From contig NZ_CP045702.1 in assembly GCF_014216315.1 (NCBI RefSeq), positions 4,402,001 through 4,466,000 of the forward strand: a stretch of DNA of 64,000 nt, given 5' to 3'. Source of the stretch: Streptomyces finlayi. Its GTDB lineage: Bacteria; Actinomycetota; Actinomycetes; Streptomycetales; Streptomycetaceae. A program made the translations under genes and the position numbers. A model generated the notes under the pieces. That model ran no database searches, had not been told where the DNA came from, and worked only from the letters and a program-made list of their open reading frames with translations. Numbering within the stretch: the first letter of the stretch is position 1; each line of letters begins with the position of its first letter. Below, piece after piece: positions 21,305 through 33,100 of this stretch.

Positions 21305-22968
21305 GCCCCACCGGCCCCGCCGCATCCGATTTTCCTGTCCTGCCCGCAGGGCACGTCACCTTCCTCGGCGCCGGTCCCGGCGACCCGGGACTGCTGACTC
21401 TGCGCGCCGTCGAGGCGCTCGCGAGCGCGGACGTCCTTGTCGCGGAACCACACGTCCTCGACATCGTCCGCTGCCATGCGCGGGCAGGCGTAAGCACGCC
21501 TGAGCTGACGGTTGTTGACGTGTCGTCAACAGCCGTCGGGGTGCCCGTTCTCAGGGATGCGGCCAATCTTGTCATGGAGGCCGCCAAGGGCGGCAGGCGG
21601 GTCGTGCGAGCCATTTCGGGTGACCCCGGGCTGGACGGGTCCGGGGGCGCGGAGATGCTCGCCTGCGCCGCCGCCGGCGTGCCCTTCGAGGTCGTGCCCG
21701 GTGTCGCCAACGCCGTGGGCGTGCCCGCGTACGCCGGCGTGCCGCTGCGCGACGCGCAGGGCGCCGACGTCCGTTTCGTCGACGCGCGTACGGCTTCGGA
21801 CCGCTGCTGGGCCGAGGTCGGCGCGAGCGACGCCACGGCCGTGGTGTCCACCACGCTCGACTCGGTGGCCGCAGCCGCCGGTGAGCTGGTCTCGGCGGGT
21901 CGCAAGCCCGACACCCCGCTGACCGTCACGATCGCCGGTACGACGACCCGCCAGCGGACCTGGACGGCGACGCTCGGCACGATCGCGCAGCTGTTCAAGC
22001 AGACGAAGGTGCTCCCGTCGCCCGACGGGCACCAGCCCGTCATAGCCGTGGTCGGCGAGCGCAGCTCCGCCGCCCAGCGCGAGCAGCTCGCGTGGTTCGA
22101 GTCCAAGCCGATGTTCGGCTGGAATGTGCTCGTGCCGCGCACCAAGGAGCAGGCGGCTTCGCTCTCCGACCAGCTGCGTTCCTACGGCGCGGTGCCGCAC
22201 GAGGTGCCGACGATCGCCGTCGAGCCGCCGCGTACGCCCCAGCAGATGGAGCGCGCGGTCAAGGGCCTGGTCACGGGCCGCTACGAGTGGATCGCCTTCA
22301 CGTCCGTCAACGCGGTGAAGGCCGTCCGGGAGAAGTTCGAGGAGTACGGGCTCGACGCCCGTGCCTTCGCCGGGATCAAGGTCGCGGCCGTCGGTGAGCA
22401 GACGGCCGCCGCGCTGATCGACTTCGGGGTGAAGCCGGACCTGGTGCCGTCCGGCGAGCAGTCCGCCGCCGGGCTGCTGGAGGACTGGCCGCCGTACGAC
22501 CCGGTCTTCGACCCGATCGACCGTGTCTTCCTGCCGCGTGCCGACATCGCCACCGAGACCCTGGTGGCCGGGCTCATCGAGCTGGGCTGGGAGGTCGACG
22601 ACGTCACCGCGTACCGCACGGTCCGCGCCTCGCCGCCGCCCGCCGACACGCGTGAGGCCATCAAGGGCGGCGGGTTCGACGCGGTGCTGTTCACCTCGTC
22701 GTCCACCGTGCGCAACCTCGTCGGTATCGCGGGCAAGCCGCACAACGTGACGGTGATCGCGTGCATCGGCCCGGCCACGGCGAAGACCGCCGAGGAGCAC
22801 GGCCTGCGGGTCGACGTGCTGTCCCCGGAGCCCTCGGTGCACAAGCTGGCCGAGGCGCTTGCGGCGTTCGGCGCGCAGCGCCGGGACGCGGCCAAGGAGG
22901 CCGGTGACCCGGTGACCCGGCCGAGCGAGCGGCGTCCGGGTGCCCGGAGGCGTCGTACGACGACCTGA
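21301..22968 (+). CDS. hemD: Bifunctional uroporphyrinogen-III C-methyltransferase / uroporphyrinogen-III synthase
   Basis: The 555-residue fusion protein has two parts. Residues ~10-240 are an SAM-dependent uroporphyrinogen methyltransferase (CobA/CysG type): VTFLGAGPGDPGLLTLRAVEAL, then SGDPGLDGSG and EVVPGVANAVGVPAYAGVPL. Residues ~265-540 are HemD (PRTKEQAASLSDQL, AFTSVNAVKAVRE, DAVLFTSSSTVRN). Fusion channels hydroxymethylbilane to uroporphyrinogen III and diverts part to precorrin-2 for sirohaem and cobalamin. The TTG start at 21301 overlaps the hemC stop and yields MSPTGPAASDF. Longer open frame upstream lies inside hemC and is not used. Confidence 0.93.
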   Translation: MSPTGPAASDFPVLPAGHVTFLGAGPGDPGLLTLRAVEALASADVLVAEPHVLDIVRCHARAGVSTPELTVVDVSSTAVGVPVLRDAANLVMEAAKGGRRVVRAISGDPGLDGSGGAEMLACAAAGVPFEVVPGVANAVGVPAYAGVPLRDAQGADVRFVDARTASDRCWAEVGASDATAVVSTTLDSVAAAAGELVSAGRKPDTPLTVTIAGTTTRQRTWTATLGTIAQLFKQTKVLPSPDGHQPVIAVVGERSSAAQREQLAWFESKPMFGWNVLVPRTKEQAASLSDQLRSYGAVPHEVPTIAVEPPRTPQQMERAVKGLVTGRYEWIAFTSVNAVKAVREKFEEYGLDARAFAGIKVAAVGEQTAAALIDFGVKPDLVPSGEQSAAGLLEDWPPYDPVFDPIDRVFLPRADIATETLVAGLIELGWEVDDVTAYRTVRASPPPADTREAIKGGGFDAVLFTSSSTVRNLVGIAGKPHNVTVIACIGPATAKTAEEHGLRVDVLSPEPSVHKLAEALAAFGAQRRDAAKEAGDPVTRPSERRPGARRRRTTT

Positions 22969-22986
22969 CCGGTTCCGTTGTTGCAG

Positions 22987-23026
22987 GTGTGGGGGTCCGG
23001 TCGCTTCGGCGGCCGGGCCCCCACAC
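22987..23026 (+). terminator. Terminator-like hairpin after the hemD fusion gene
   Basis: GTGTGGGGGTCCGG pairs with CCGGGCCCCCACAC, allowing one G-U pair, around a 12-nt loop. It separates rex-hemACD from hemB, so hemB may use its own promoter or partial read-through. Confidence 0.65.
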
Positions 23027-23083
23027 CGTTTTCCGGCTCGGGTGTCGGTAAGACGGTGTTGTGTGCGGGTCTATCGTCGAGGG

Positions 23084-24079
23084 ATGACTGTGTACGGAAA
23101 CTTCCCCGGCTCCCGCCCCCGGCGGCTGCGGACGACGCCCGTGATGCGGCGCATGGTCGCCGAGACCCGGCTCCACCCGGCGAACCTGATCCTGCCCGCG
23201 TTCGTACGCGAGGGCATCGCCGCGCCTGTCCCGATCTCGGCCATGCCCGGTGTGCAGCAGCACACCCTGGACACCCTGCGGAAGGCCGCCGTCGACGCGG
23301 TCGCGGCCGGTGTCTCGGGGATCATGCTCTTCGGTGTCCCGCTGGACGAGAAGAAGGACGCCACGGGCACAGCGGGCACCGACCCGGAGGGGATTCTGCA
23401 GATCGCGCTGCGGGCGGTGCGGGAAGAGGTGGGCGACGACCTCGTGGTCATGTCAGACCTCTGTCTGGACGAGTACACCGACCACGGGCACTGCGGCGTG
23501 CTGACGGAGGACGGGCGGGTCGACAACGACGCCACGCTGGAGCGGTACGCCGAGATGTCGCAGGTCCAGGCGGACGCGGGCGCCCATGTGGTCGGCCCCA
23601 GCGGCATGATGGACGGCCAGGTCGGCGTCATCCGTGACGCGCTGGACCAGACCGGGCACGAGGACGTGTCGATCCTCGCCTACACCGCGAAGTACTCGTC
23701 CGCGTTCTACGGGCCGTTCCGTGAGGCGGTCGGTTCCTCGCTCAAGGGCGACCGCAAGACGTACCAGCAGGACCCGGCGAACACCCGCGAGTCCATGCGC
23801 GAGCTGGCGCTCGACCTCGACGAGGGTGCCGACATGGTCATGGTCAAGCCGGCCGGACCGTACCTCGACATCCTGGCGAAGGTCGCGGAGTCGGTGGACG
23901 TGCCGGTGGCCGCGTACCAGATCAGTGGTGAGTACGCGATGATCGAGGCCGCCGCGGAGCGGGGCTGGATCGACCGGGACGCCGCGATCCTGGAGAGCCT
24001 GACGGGGATCCGGCGGGCGGGTGCGCAGATGATCCTGACGTACTGGGCTACCGAGGTCGCGCAGCGGCTGGGGCGCTGA
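23084..24079 (+). CDS. hemB: Delta-aminolevulinic acid dehydratase (porphobilinogen synthase)
   Basis: It joins two 5-aminolevulinates into porphobilinogen. The 331-residue protein has the metal-site segment VMSDLCLDEYTDHGHCGVL, with Asp/Cys pattern of the Mg-dependent bacterial type near residue 120, the first Schiff-base Lys in AYTAKYSSAFYGPFR, and the second in MVMVKPAGPYLDIL. Start ATG 23084 gives MTVYGNFPGSRPRRLR, the standard actinobacterial N terminus. A terminator follows 14 bp after the stop, where the accessory island begins. Confidence 0.95.
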   Translation: MTVYGNFPGSRPRRLRTTPVMRRMVAETRLHPANLILPAFVREGIAAPVPISAMPGVQQHTLDTLRKAAVDAVAAGVSGIMLFGVPLDEKKDATGTAGTDPEGILQIALRAVREEVGDDLVVMSDLCLDEYTDHGHCGVLTEDGRVDNDATLERYAEMSQVQADAGAHVVGPSGMMDGQVGVIRDALDQTGHEDVSILAYTAKYSSAFYGPFREAVGSSLKGDRKTYQQDPANTRESMRELALDLDEGADMVMVKPAGPYLDILAKVAESVDVPVAAYQISGEYAMIEAAAERGWIDRDAAILESLTGIRRAGAQMILTYWATEVAQRLGR

Positions 24080-24092
24080 GCGGGTGGACTGG

Positions 24093-24125
24093 AGCGGGTC
24101 ACGACGAGGGCGTGGCCCGCTTTTC
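24093..24125 (+). terminator. Intrinsic terminator after hemB
   Basis: AGCGGGTCACG pairs with CGTGGCCCGCT (one G-U) and is followed by TTTTC, a classic intrinsic terminator with a short U run. Confidence 0.75.
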
Positions 24126-24126
24126 A

Positions 24127-24170
24127 GGTTCTCGACAGATTTCTGCGGTTAGTGAGAACCCGGCTTCTCA
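24127..24170. promoter_or_regulatory. Nested palindromes upstream of the defence operon, candidate operator
   Basis: Two overlapping inverted repeats share one arm: GGTTCTC (24127-24133) with GAGAACC (24154-24160), and TGAGAA (24153-24158) with TTCTCA (24165-24170) around CCCGGC. The block lies ~255 bp before the first defence gene and close to TATAGC/TAGATT -10-like boxes (24186 and 24215 area). No regulator gene is adjacent apart from the HTH part of the second operon gene. Confidence 0.45.
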
Positions 24171-24271
24171 CAAGTACGCGCTCATATAGCTTCACATCTG
24201 GCAGGGGAGGCGCTAGATTGATCTCATCGCGGTGAGGGAGCGTCAGCTCGACTCTCACAGCAGGAACAGTG

Positions 24272-24312
24272 ACGCCCTGCACTGCCTAATTGCGGTGGGC
24301 AGTACAGGGCGT
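24272..24312 (+). other. Strong leader hairpin before the HEPN gene
   Basis: ACGCCCTGCACTGCC (24272-24286) pairs with GGGCAGTACAGGGCGT (24297-24312), a 15-bp stem with one mismatch, and no U run after it. It lies in the presumed 5' leader, 113 bp before the HEPN start codon. It could be an attenuator, a structured RNA or the footprint of an insertion; the rest of 24171-24425 shows no gene. Confidence 0.45.
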
Positions 24313-24425
24313 ATCACCAGGCTCTGCCCTGGGCTGTGTGCTATGCGGCGAAGCAAGCGGTGACAGGACTCCAAGGCGTACCCGGGAACCCTAACACGGT
24401 GGCCGGCTGGAAGGAAGTGCGGACG

Positions 24426-25097
24426 ATGACGGAGAGCAGTGAGGAGCAGTTAGTCGAGGCCATCTCTCCGGAGCGGTTCCAGCCGTTCCTGGAGGAGTGC
24501 CACGGCGACGTGGTGGTGGCGCTGCGCCTGTACGCCTGGGACGCGGAGGCGGCCCGGGCGCTGCACAGCCCTCTGCGTGACCTGGAGGTGAGCCTGCGCA
24601 ACAGGATTCACCGCCAGCTCACCGGCAGGTTCGGCCAGAGCGACTGGTGGAACCTGCGGCGGGCGGAGCCCAACCGCTGGGCCATGGAGGACATCCGTGA
24701 CGCCGAGGCCCGGCTGGCGCGACGCGGAAACGGCGCCGCCCCGTGCGATGTCGTCGCCACGCTGTCGTTCGGCTTCTGGGTAGGGCTGCTCAGCAGGGGC
24801 GGCCACGGCAACTACGACATGAAGTACTGGAACCCGGCGTTGCGGCACTGCTTCAAGGGAGTGCGGCGCCAGGACCTGCACGACCGGCTGGAGGTCATGC
24901 GGACTCTGCGCAACCGCATCGCGCACCACGAGCGGGTCTCGCACCGCCACCTGGAAGAGGACTTCCGTACGGCCATCGAGCTGACGGCCCTCGTCGCTCC
25001 CGAGCTGGCGGCGCGCCACGAGAAGTACAGCCGGGTCCCTGCGGTCCTGGCCCGCAAGGCCCGGGTTCTCTCGGGTGAGGAGGAGATTGTGCTGTGA
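24426..25097 (+). CDS. Abi-like protein with HEPN ribonuclease signature (Abi_2/AbiD-AbiF type)
   Basis: The 223-residue all-alpha protein shows an Abi_2-like N-terminal region (HSPLRDLEVSLRNRIHRQL, residues ~47-65) and the HEPN signature R-x4-H in LRNRIAHHERV (R162 to H167). HEPN Abi proteins are typically RNases that arrest growth on phage infection. A WWNLRRAEPNRWAMEDI block and GFWVGLLSRGGHGNYD are also typical of this group. ATG 24426 follows GGAAGGA. Its stop overlaps the next gene's start by 4 bp (GTGA), so it is the first gene of the restriction operon rather than an isolated toxin. No small antitoxin gene precedes it. Confidence 0.8.
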   Translation: MTESSEEQLVEAISPERFQPFLEECHGDVVVALRLYAWDAEAARALHSPLRDLEVSLRNRIHRQLTGRFGQSDWWNLRRAEPNRWAMEDIRDAEARLARRGNGAAPCDVVATLSFGFWVGLLSRGGHGNYDMKYWNPALRHCFKGVRRQDLHDRLEVMRTLRNRIAHHERVSHRHLEEDFRTAIELTALVAPELAARHEKYSRVPAVLARKARVLSGEEEIVL

Positions 25098-27232
25098 CGG
25101 AGCTACGGCGGTACGAGCCGGTCACCCTCGGCGAGATCAAGGAACTCGCCGAGGTCGGCCGGCCCACGGTCAGTAACTGGCGACGCAGGCACGCATCTTT
25201 TCCCGACGCGATCGGTGGCACCGAGAGCAAGCCTCTGTTCGACGCGGAGGAGATCGGGAAGTGGCTCGACGAGAGGCCGGTGCCCACTAGCGAGCCGCAA
25301 CCGGACGGCACACTGCCGACCTACGGGGCGCGATTCCGCGACGGGCTCCGGCTGCGGAGGCTGGTGACTCTCGCACACGGGACACTCGGGGCCGACGAGC
25401 TGATCGTCCAGGCGCTGGCTGTCGCAGCGATGGAGGGGGAGGGCGGGGGCAGCATCGAGGAGAGCTTGCCTGCGAGCCTTCTGCCTGATTTCGACCGTGC
25501 GGATTCCGAGCTGGTACGTACCGTGCGCGATCTCGTCGCGGAGCTGGGGAGCGCCGGCGCGGCGGCTGAAGCGGTGCTCCAGCTGGCCGGCCGGCTTGAG
25601 TCCGACCTTGCGATGGACGCGACGCCTCGGCCGGTTGTCGAGCTGATCGACGCGCTCGCGGGGCCCGTTCTGTCGGTTGCGGAGCCGACGGCTGTGCTCA
25701 ACCTGTGTGCCGGCACCGGAGACGTACTGCTTGCCCTCGATGCCGATGACGGCGAGAACCGTGTCGCCGCGGTGGAGTCCGACCCGGTGAGGCGGAAGGT
25801 ACTGGAATACCGGCTGCTGGCGCATTGGGCCGCGGGAGAGATCTTGGTCTGCGCCGAGCCATGGGAGCTGGACGAGCTCCGTCCACGTGCCGAGTGGTCG
25901 CTGGTTCCGGGGGCCGCGGACCCGGCGGCATCGAGTTTTCCCGACGGGGACTTCGTGGTCGCCGATCCGCCGTACGCCTCGGGAGAGCACGAACGCGATG
26001 AGGAGGGTCCCCTGCGGTGGGCGTGGGAGACGATTCGGCGTCTGGGGCCGGAAGGCCAGGGGCTCGTGGTCGTTCCCTCCTGGACGCTCTCCCGCCCGCG
26101 TGGCGGAGTCGTGACGGCCAACGCGCGGATGCGTGAGGATCTGTTCAAGCTGGGTGCTGTCGAGGCGATCGTCCAACTGCCCCGCCGCATCCATACCTTC
26201 CGCACCGGCGCCGAGCACGCCCTGCTGGTGCTGCGAGGAGAAGCCCGGCGCTCGCGCGAAGCCGCTCAGGTGCTGCTGATCGATGCCGACCGCCTGGCTC
26301 GCAGGGTCGGCGATGCCTGGCCGGAGAATGTCGTGGGGCTGCTGCGGAGCAAGGAGACTCCGGTGTCCCAGGAGGCGCAGTGGATGCCGACGGCCGCCCG
26401 CTCCGGCAGCCCATCCCTGTTGGACGGGCGTTCCGTGCTGCCCGCGCATCGGCTCGCGTCCCCGGAGAAGGGCCTTGATCATTTCGCGGCGACAGTGGAG
26501 GCACGACAGAGCGCCTTCGCGGCACTGCCCCATCTGAAGCAGTGGATCGGCGATCTCGGGGTCGGGAAGAGGGAGCATCGTGCCGAGCACTTCAAGATCG
26601 GTGGGCAGCTGAGGGCAGGGCAGCTCAGGCTCCTGTCCGGGCATCGCATCAGGGAAAGCGACATCGGTGACGCGGGTGTCCCGGTGATCGGCCGGGAGGA
26701 GATGCTGGGCGCCCTGCCGATCGGGGAGCGACGGATCATGCTGGAGGATCTCGCCGCCTATCCACAGAGCCTGATGACCGAGCAGGGCGACGTCTTTCTG
26801 CTCACCGAGCACGGTGTGCGCACGCAGGTGGACGACGCGGGCGGCTGTGTGTTGCTGGCGCCGGTGCAGGGGCTGCGGATCGCTGCTTACCGGAAGTATC
26901 TGATGGACCTGGCGGAGGGTGAGACGGTCCGTCCGGAGCGCCTGTGGATGCGCCCTCATGCGCTGGCCCGCCTGCTGGCCGCACCTCGCAACCAGCAGCG
27001 CGGCAGCGGATCGCTCGTACGGCGGGTGAGCGTGAAGGACATGGACCTGCCGCAGCTGCCGGTGGAGGAGATCGCCGACCTCGAAGCCGTCCTGGCCGAA
27101 ACGGAACGTCACCGTACCGAGGTACGGCGGCAGCTGACGGCGCTGGACATGCTGGCCGAGCGGCTGGCGGCGGGTGTCGCGGACGGCGACCTTCGACTGC
27201 GCAAGCGGTCCGATCCGGGACCCCGGGTCTGA
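25094..27232 (+). CDS. HTH-N6-adenine methyltransferase-specificity fusion protein, accessory to the type I system
   Basis: The 712-residue protein has three parts. Residues ~10-60 are an HTH resembling DNA-modification regulators (VTLGEIKELAEVGRPTVSNW, then FDAEEIGKWLDERP). Residues ~165-420 are an amino-methyltransferase: SAM motif I as NLCAGTGDVLLAL (~203) and catalytic motif IV as VVADPPYASGE (DPPY near 291). Residues ~500-700 look like a target-recognition module: GDVFLLTEHGVRTQV, and a closing helix VEEIADLEAVLAETERHRTEVRRQL like the conserved helices of HsdS. It differs from the canonical HsdM downstream, which has NPPF. It may methylate DNA itself, guide, or regulate the operon; which one cannot be told from sequence. 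Confidence 0.7.
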   Translation: MTELRRYEPVTLGEIKELAEVGRPTVSNWRRRHASFPDAIGGTESKPLFDAEEIGKWLDERPVPTSEPQPDGTLPTYGARFRDGLRLRRLVTLAHGTLGADELIVQALAVAAMEGEGGGSIEESLPASLLPDFDRADSELVRTVRDLVAELGSAGAAAEAVLQLAGRLESDLAMDATPRPVVELIDALAGPVLSVAEPTAVLNLCAGTGDVLLALDADDGENRVAAVESDPVRRKVLEYRLLAHWAAGEILVCAEPWELDELRPRAEWSLVPGAADPAASSFPDGDFVVADPPYASGEHERDEEGPLRWAWETIRRLGPEGQGLVVVPSWTLSRPRGGVVTANARMREDLFKLGAVEAIVQLPRRIHTFRTGAEHALLVLRGEARRSREAAQVLLIDADRLARRVGDAWPENVVGLLRSKETPVSQEAQWMPTAARSGSPSLLDGRSVLPAHRLASPEKGLDHFAATVEARQSAFAALPHLKQWIGDLGVGKREHRAEHFKIGGQLRAGQLRLLSGHRIRESDIGDAGVPVIGREEMLGALPIGERRIMLEDLAAYPQSLMTEQGDVFLLTEHGVRTQVDDAGGCVLLAPVQGLRIAAYRKYLMDLAEGETVRPERLWMRPHALARLLAAPRNQQRGSGSLVRRVSVKDMDLPQLPVEEIADLEAVLAETERHRTEVRRQLTALDMLAERLAAGVADGDLRLRKRSDPGPRV

Positions 27233-27270
27233 CGCACCCTTTTGTGAACCACGAGAGAGACGAGTGCCCC

Positions 27271-28877
<1,607 letters not shown>

Positions 28878-28878
<1 letters not shown>

Positions 28879-30110
28879 TGGGGGAGTTCAGCTTCGTTCC
28901 CTTCGGCTCGTTGGCCGCTGCTGCACGGGGAGCTTTCGCTATGGGGCCATTCGGTTCGAAGATCACAAAAGAAAATTACACCACGGTCGGTGTGCCGGTG
29001 GTGCGAGGTGTAAATCTCGCGAAAGGCATCTTCGTTGATGAAGAGTTCGTCTATATCTCACATGAGAAGGCTGATGATCTGGCGTCGGCGAATGTTCAAC
29101 CCGGCGATCTGATTTTCACGCACAGGGGAACAATTGGGCAAGTTTCGATGATCCCGCGCAATCCGCGATTTTCGCGATATGTGATCGGATCGAGTCAAGT
29201 GAAGTCTCGCTTGGATGAAAGTCGAGGATGTCCAGAATTCTATTACTACTGGTTTAAGTCTCAGTATGGAAAAAGTAGCATTCTGGCGCACGCGTCGACA
29301 GTTGGGGTTCCGGGTATTTCAACTCCTCTAACCTCGATCAAAGGTTTGAATGTCCCGTATCCGCCTTTCGGTGAGCAGCGAGCGATTGCCGAGGTGCTCG
29401 GCGCGCTGGACCACAAGATTGCCCTCAATGAGGGCATCCGGAACACCTGCCTGAGCCTCGCCGCAGCCTGCTACGAAGATGCAGAAAAAGGCAGTGCATC
29501 GGAGGTGCTCGGCGACCTGGCCAAACTCTTCGATGGTCCGCATGCAACCCCTCAGAAGACGCCAACCGGCCCCTGGTTTCTCAGCATCAGCAGCCTTAAG
29601 AAGGGCTACTTGGATCTGGCTGAGTCCGCTCATCTCTCAGAGGGTGACTTTCCTCGCTGGACTCGTCGCGTGCAGCCGCAAGGGGGAGACGTGCTCTTCT
29701 CCTACGAAACGCGCCTTGGCGATGCGGCTCTCATGCCGCCGGAAGTTAGGGGAGGCCTCGGGCGTCGTATGGCACTTCTGCGCAGCAAAACGCCGTCGGT
29801 CAGTGGCACGTTGCTCCTCCATGCGTACTTGGCGCCCTCGTTCCAGGAGGAGATCAAGCGGCGCACGATTCACGGCGCAACCGTCGATCGGCTGCCGCTC
29901 AAGGAAATGCCCGGCTGGCGAATTCGTCTACCTGTCGTCGGTGAACGTGAACGGCTGTCGGCGGAACTCGACGCGCTGCACGCCACCGTAATGCAGACTG
30001 CCAACGAAAACCGCACCCTCGCCGACCTCCGCGACACCCTCCTCCCTCAGCTCGTCACCGGAAAGCTCCGTGTCAAGGACGCGACCCGCGTCGTAGAGGG
30101 GGCCGTATGA
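28878..30110 (+). CDS. hsdS: Type I restriction-modification system, specificity subunit HsdS
   Basis: The 410-residue protein has two target recognition domains. TRD1 (~residues 1-165) contains MGPFGSKITKENY and GVPVVRGVNL. The central conserved helix is PPFGEQRAIAEVLGALDHKI (~165-185). TRD2 (~195-370) runs from VLGDLAKLFDGPHATP to VDRLPLKEMPGWRIRLP, and the C-terminal conserved helix ends DLRDTLLPQLVTGKLRV. TRD1 DNA (about 28940-29360) is visibly richer in A/T, with AAA, AAT, ATT and TTT codons that the neighbouring genes avoid, a sign of TRD exchange. ATG 28878 (GGGAGGG upstream) overlaps the hsdM stop; GTG 28875 is possible. Both halves are intact. Confidence 0.93.
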
Positions 30111-33100
30111 GGAACGCCCACCCCACCGGCGAGCCCCCCATCGACCGGCTCACCGAACAGGAGTTGGAGCTGCACGCCCTCGGGGTGCTCGGTGAAATCG
30201 GGTGGCAGCACGTGCCCGGGGCCGAGTTGGGGCCCTCGTACGGGGTGCGGAAGGGGTGGGTGGACCTCGTCCTTTACCCGAACCTCCGCAAGGCGATCCG
30301 GCGCCGCTACCCGCAGTTGCCCGAGAGCGTGGCCGACGACGCGATACCTCTGCTCCTCACCCAGCTCACCCAGCACGACCTGCGCGAGAACCACCGGTTC
30401 TACGAGCGGCTGACCGGTGGCGTCTCTGTCCCGTACGACGACCCCGCCACCGGCGACACACGGCACGCCGTCATCCGGCCCGTCGACTTCGGCGATCCGC
30501 ATGCCAACGACCTGATCGCCGCCAGCCAGGTCCGGGTCAAGAGCGTCAAGGACCGGACGTTCATATTCGACGTCGTCCTGTATGTGAACGGTCTGCCGCT
30601 CGCCGTCATGGAGTTGAAGAAGGCCGACGGCAACGACAGCGCCCGCACGGCATACGACCAACTCCAGGGCTACCGGCGCGAGCTGAAGCAGACCGGTACG
30701 TTCGCCACGTTCCTCGTCATGCTCGCCTCCGACGGGATCACCGCTCGCATGGGCACGCCGTTCACCCCCTGGCAGCACATGGCCCCCTGGCACGCCGATG
30801 ACCACGACCGCATGTTGCGCAAGCACGAGCGCCAGGACGGGCGGGCCCTGGAGCGCATGTTGTACGGGGCGTTCGAGCCGGCCCGTCTCCTGGACCTGAT
30901 CGGGCACTTCCTCTCGTACTCCGCCGAGAAGTCAGGCGACGTCAACACCGTCAAGCTCGCCAAGGCGCACCAGTACTTCGCCGTGAACGCGGCTGTCCGG
31001 GCCACCGAGTCGGCCCTCGCGACCGACGGCAGGGCGGGTGTCGTCTGGCATACGCAGGGGGCGGGCAAGAGCGAGGAGATGCTCTTCTATGTGGGAAAGG
31101 CGGCATCGACGCCCGAGCTGTCCAGCCCTACCTTCGTCATGCTGACGGACCGGATCGACCTTGACGACCAGCTGTACCGGACTTTCATCGCCAGCGACAC
31201 CCTCCGTAAGAGGATCAAGGAGGAGCCGCAGACGGCCGACGACGCGGGGCAGCTCCGAGAGCTGCTGAACAGCCCGGAGAGCAACGGCGGGGTCGTCTTC
31301 GCGACGCTCCAGAAGTTCCGGCTGACCGAGGCCGAGCGCAAGGCCGGTGTCCGGCATCCGCAGATCTCGCCGCGCCGCGATGTGATCGTCGTCGTCGACG
31401 AGGCTCACCGCAGCCACTACGACTTCATCGACGGCTACGCCCGCAACCTGCGCGACGCCCTCCCGAACGCCACCTTCATCGCATTCACCGGCACTCCCAT
31501 CAACAACGGCACGGGTAGCACGCAGGGCGTTTTCGGCGGGAACATCCACACCTACGACCTCACGCAGGCCGTGGACGACGGGGCGACCGTGCCCGTCTTC
31601 TACGAGCCCCATCTCGTCAACGTCGATCTCATCAAGGACGTCGACCTCGACGATCTCGACGCCCGCGCGGAGGGGTTGATCGAAGGGCTGGACGAGGACG
31701 AGAAGCGAGCCGCCCGTCAGCAGTTCGGGCGGTACGAGGACTTGATCGGTTCGTCCGGACGTATCCGCGAACTGGCCGAGCACCTACTGGATCACTGGGA
31801 CGCGCGCAGCACAGAGATGAGAAAGCTGACCGGCCGGCCGGGCAAGGGCATGGTCGTCTGTGCCTCCCGCGCGATCGCTGCCCGGCTGTTCGAGGAGGTG
31901 ATCCGGCGTCGTCCGGACTGGGCCGGGGCACGCGACCCGAAGTCGCAGCTGCTGACCGACGACACCGGGCGCATCCGCGTCGTCTTCACCGGCAACTCCG
32001 CCACGGACGGCGAGGAGGTCGCCGACTACGTCCGCACATCCACCCAGCTGAAGAAGATCCAGGAGCGGGTGACCGATGCTGACGACGAACTGGAGTTGGT
32101 CATCGTCCAGTCCCTGTGGCTGACCGGCTTCGACGCGCCGCCTCTGCACACGCTCTACCTGGACAAGCGCATGCGCGGGGCCGCACTCATGCAGGCCATC
32201 GCCCGCGTCAACCGCACCTGGCCGGGGAAGCCGTCCGGGCTGGTCGTCGACTTCCAGGGCGTCATGCGGGAGATCAAGGAAGCCCTAGCCGAGTACTCCG
32301 AACAGGATCAGGCGGACCCCATGCTGGGCGCTGACCTTTCGGGGGCCGTCCAGTTGGTGCGGGAGAGCCATCAGCAGATCGTTGATGTCCTGCACGGTTG
32401 CCAGTGGCGCCGTGTCCTCGCGGCGGGTGGCTCGCGTGCCTACCGGGAGGCGCTCACCGCGGTACTGGAGTTCCTGATCACGCCGGAGCCGGGGCTGGAG
32501 CCCGAGCAGGCGACGCGCAGACAACGGTTCATGTACCACGCGGGTCTGCTCCGTCAGGCGTTCTCGCTCTGCCCGACCGATCCGCGCGTGCAGGACCTGC
32601 TGCCCGACATCCGGTTCTTCGAGACCGTGAGCAAGTCGCGGGAGAAGTACACCGCCGAGGAGAGGGAGGAACAGGGCACCGCAACGGCGGCGGACGTCGA
32701 GCTGCTGATCGCCCAGCTCAATGCCTCGGTCGTCGCGGCCGACGGGGTGGTGGACATCTATGACGCGGCCGGGCTCACCAAGCCGGATCTGTCGCATCTG
32801 GACGCGTCGATGCTGCAGAAGCTCCAGGCGTCCAAGCATCCGAACCTCGCCATCGAGGCACTGCGGCGGGCGTTGCTCAAGGAGATCAGGGACGCGCATC
32901 CCCGCAACCTCACGCGGCAGGAGACCTTCACCAATCGGGTGGGGGCCGCGATGAACAGGTATACGAACGGGCTTCTGACAGCGGCCGAGTTCATGAAGTT
33001 CCTCGTAGAACTGGCGCAGGAGGTGTCCGCCGACCGGGGCCGGGCCAAGACGCTCGGTCTGACGGAGGACGAGTTGGCCTTCTACGACGCGCTGGCGGCC

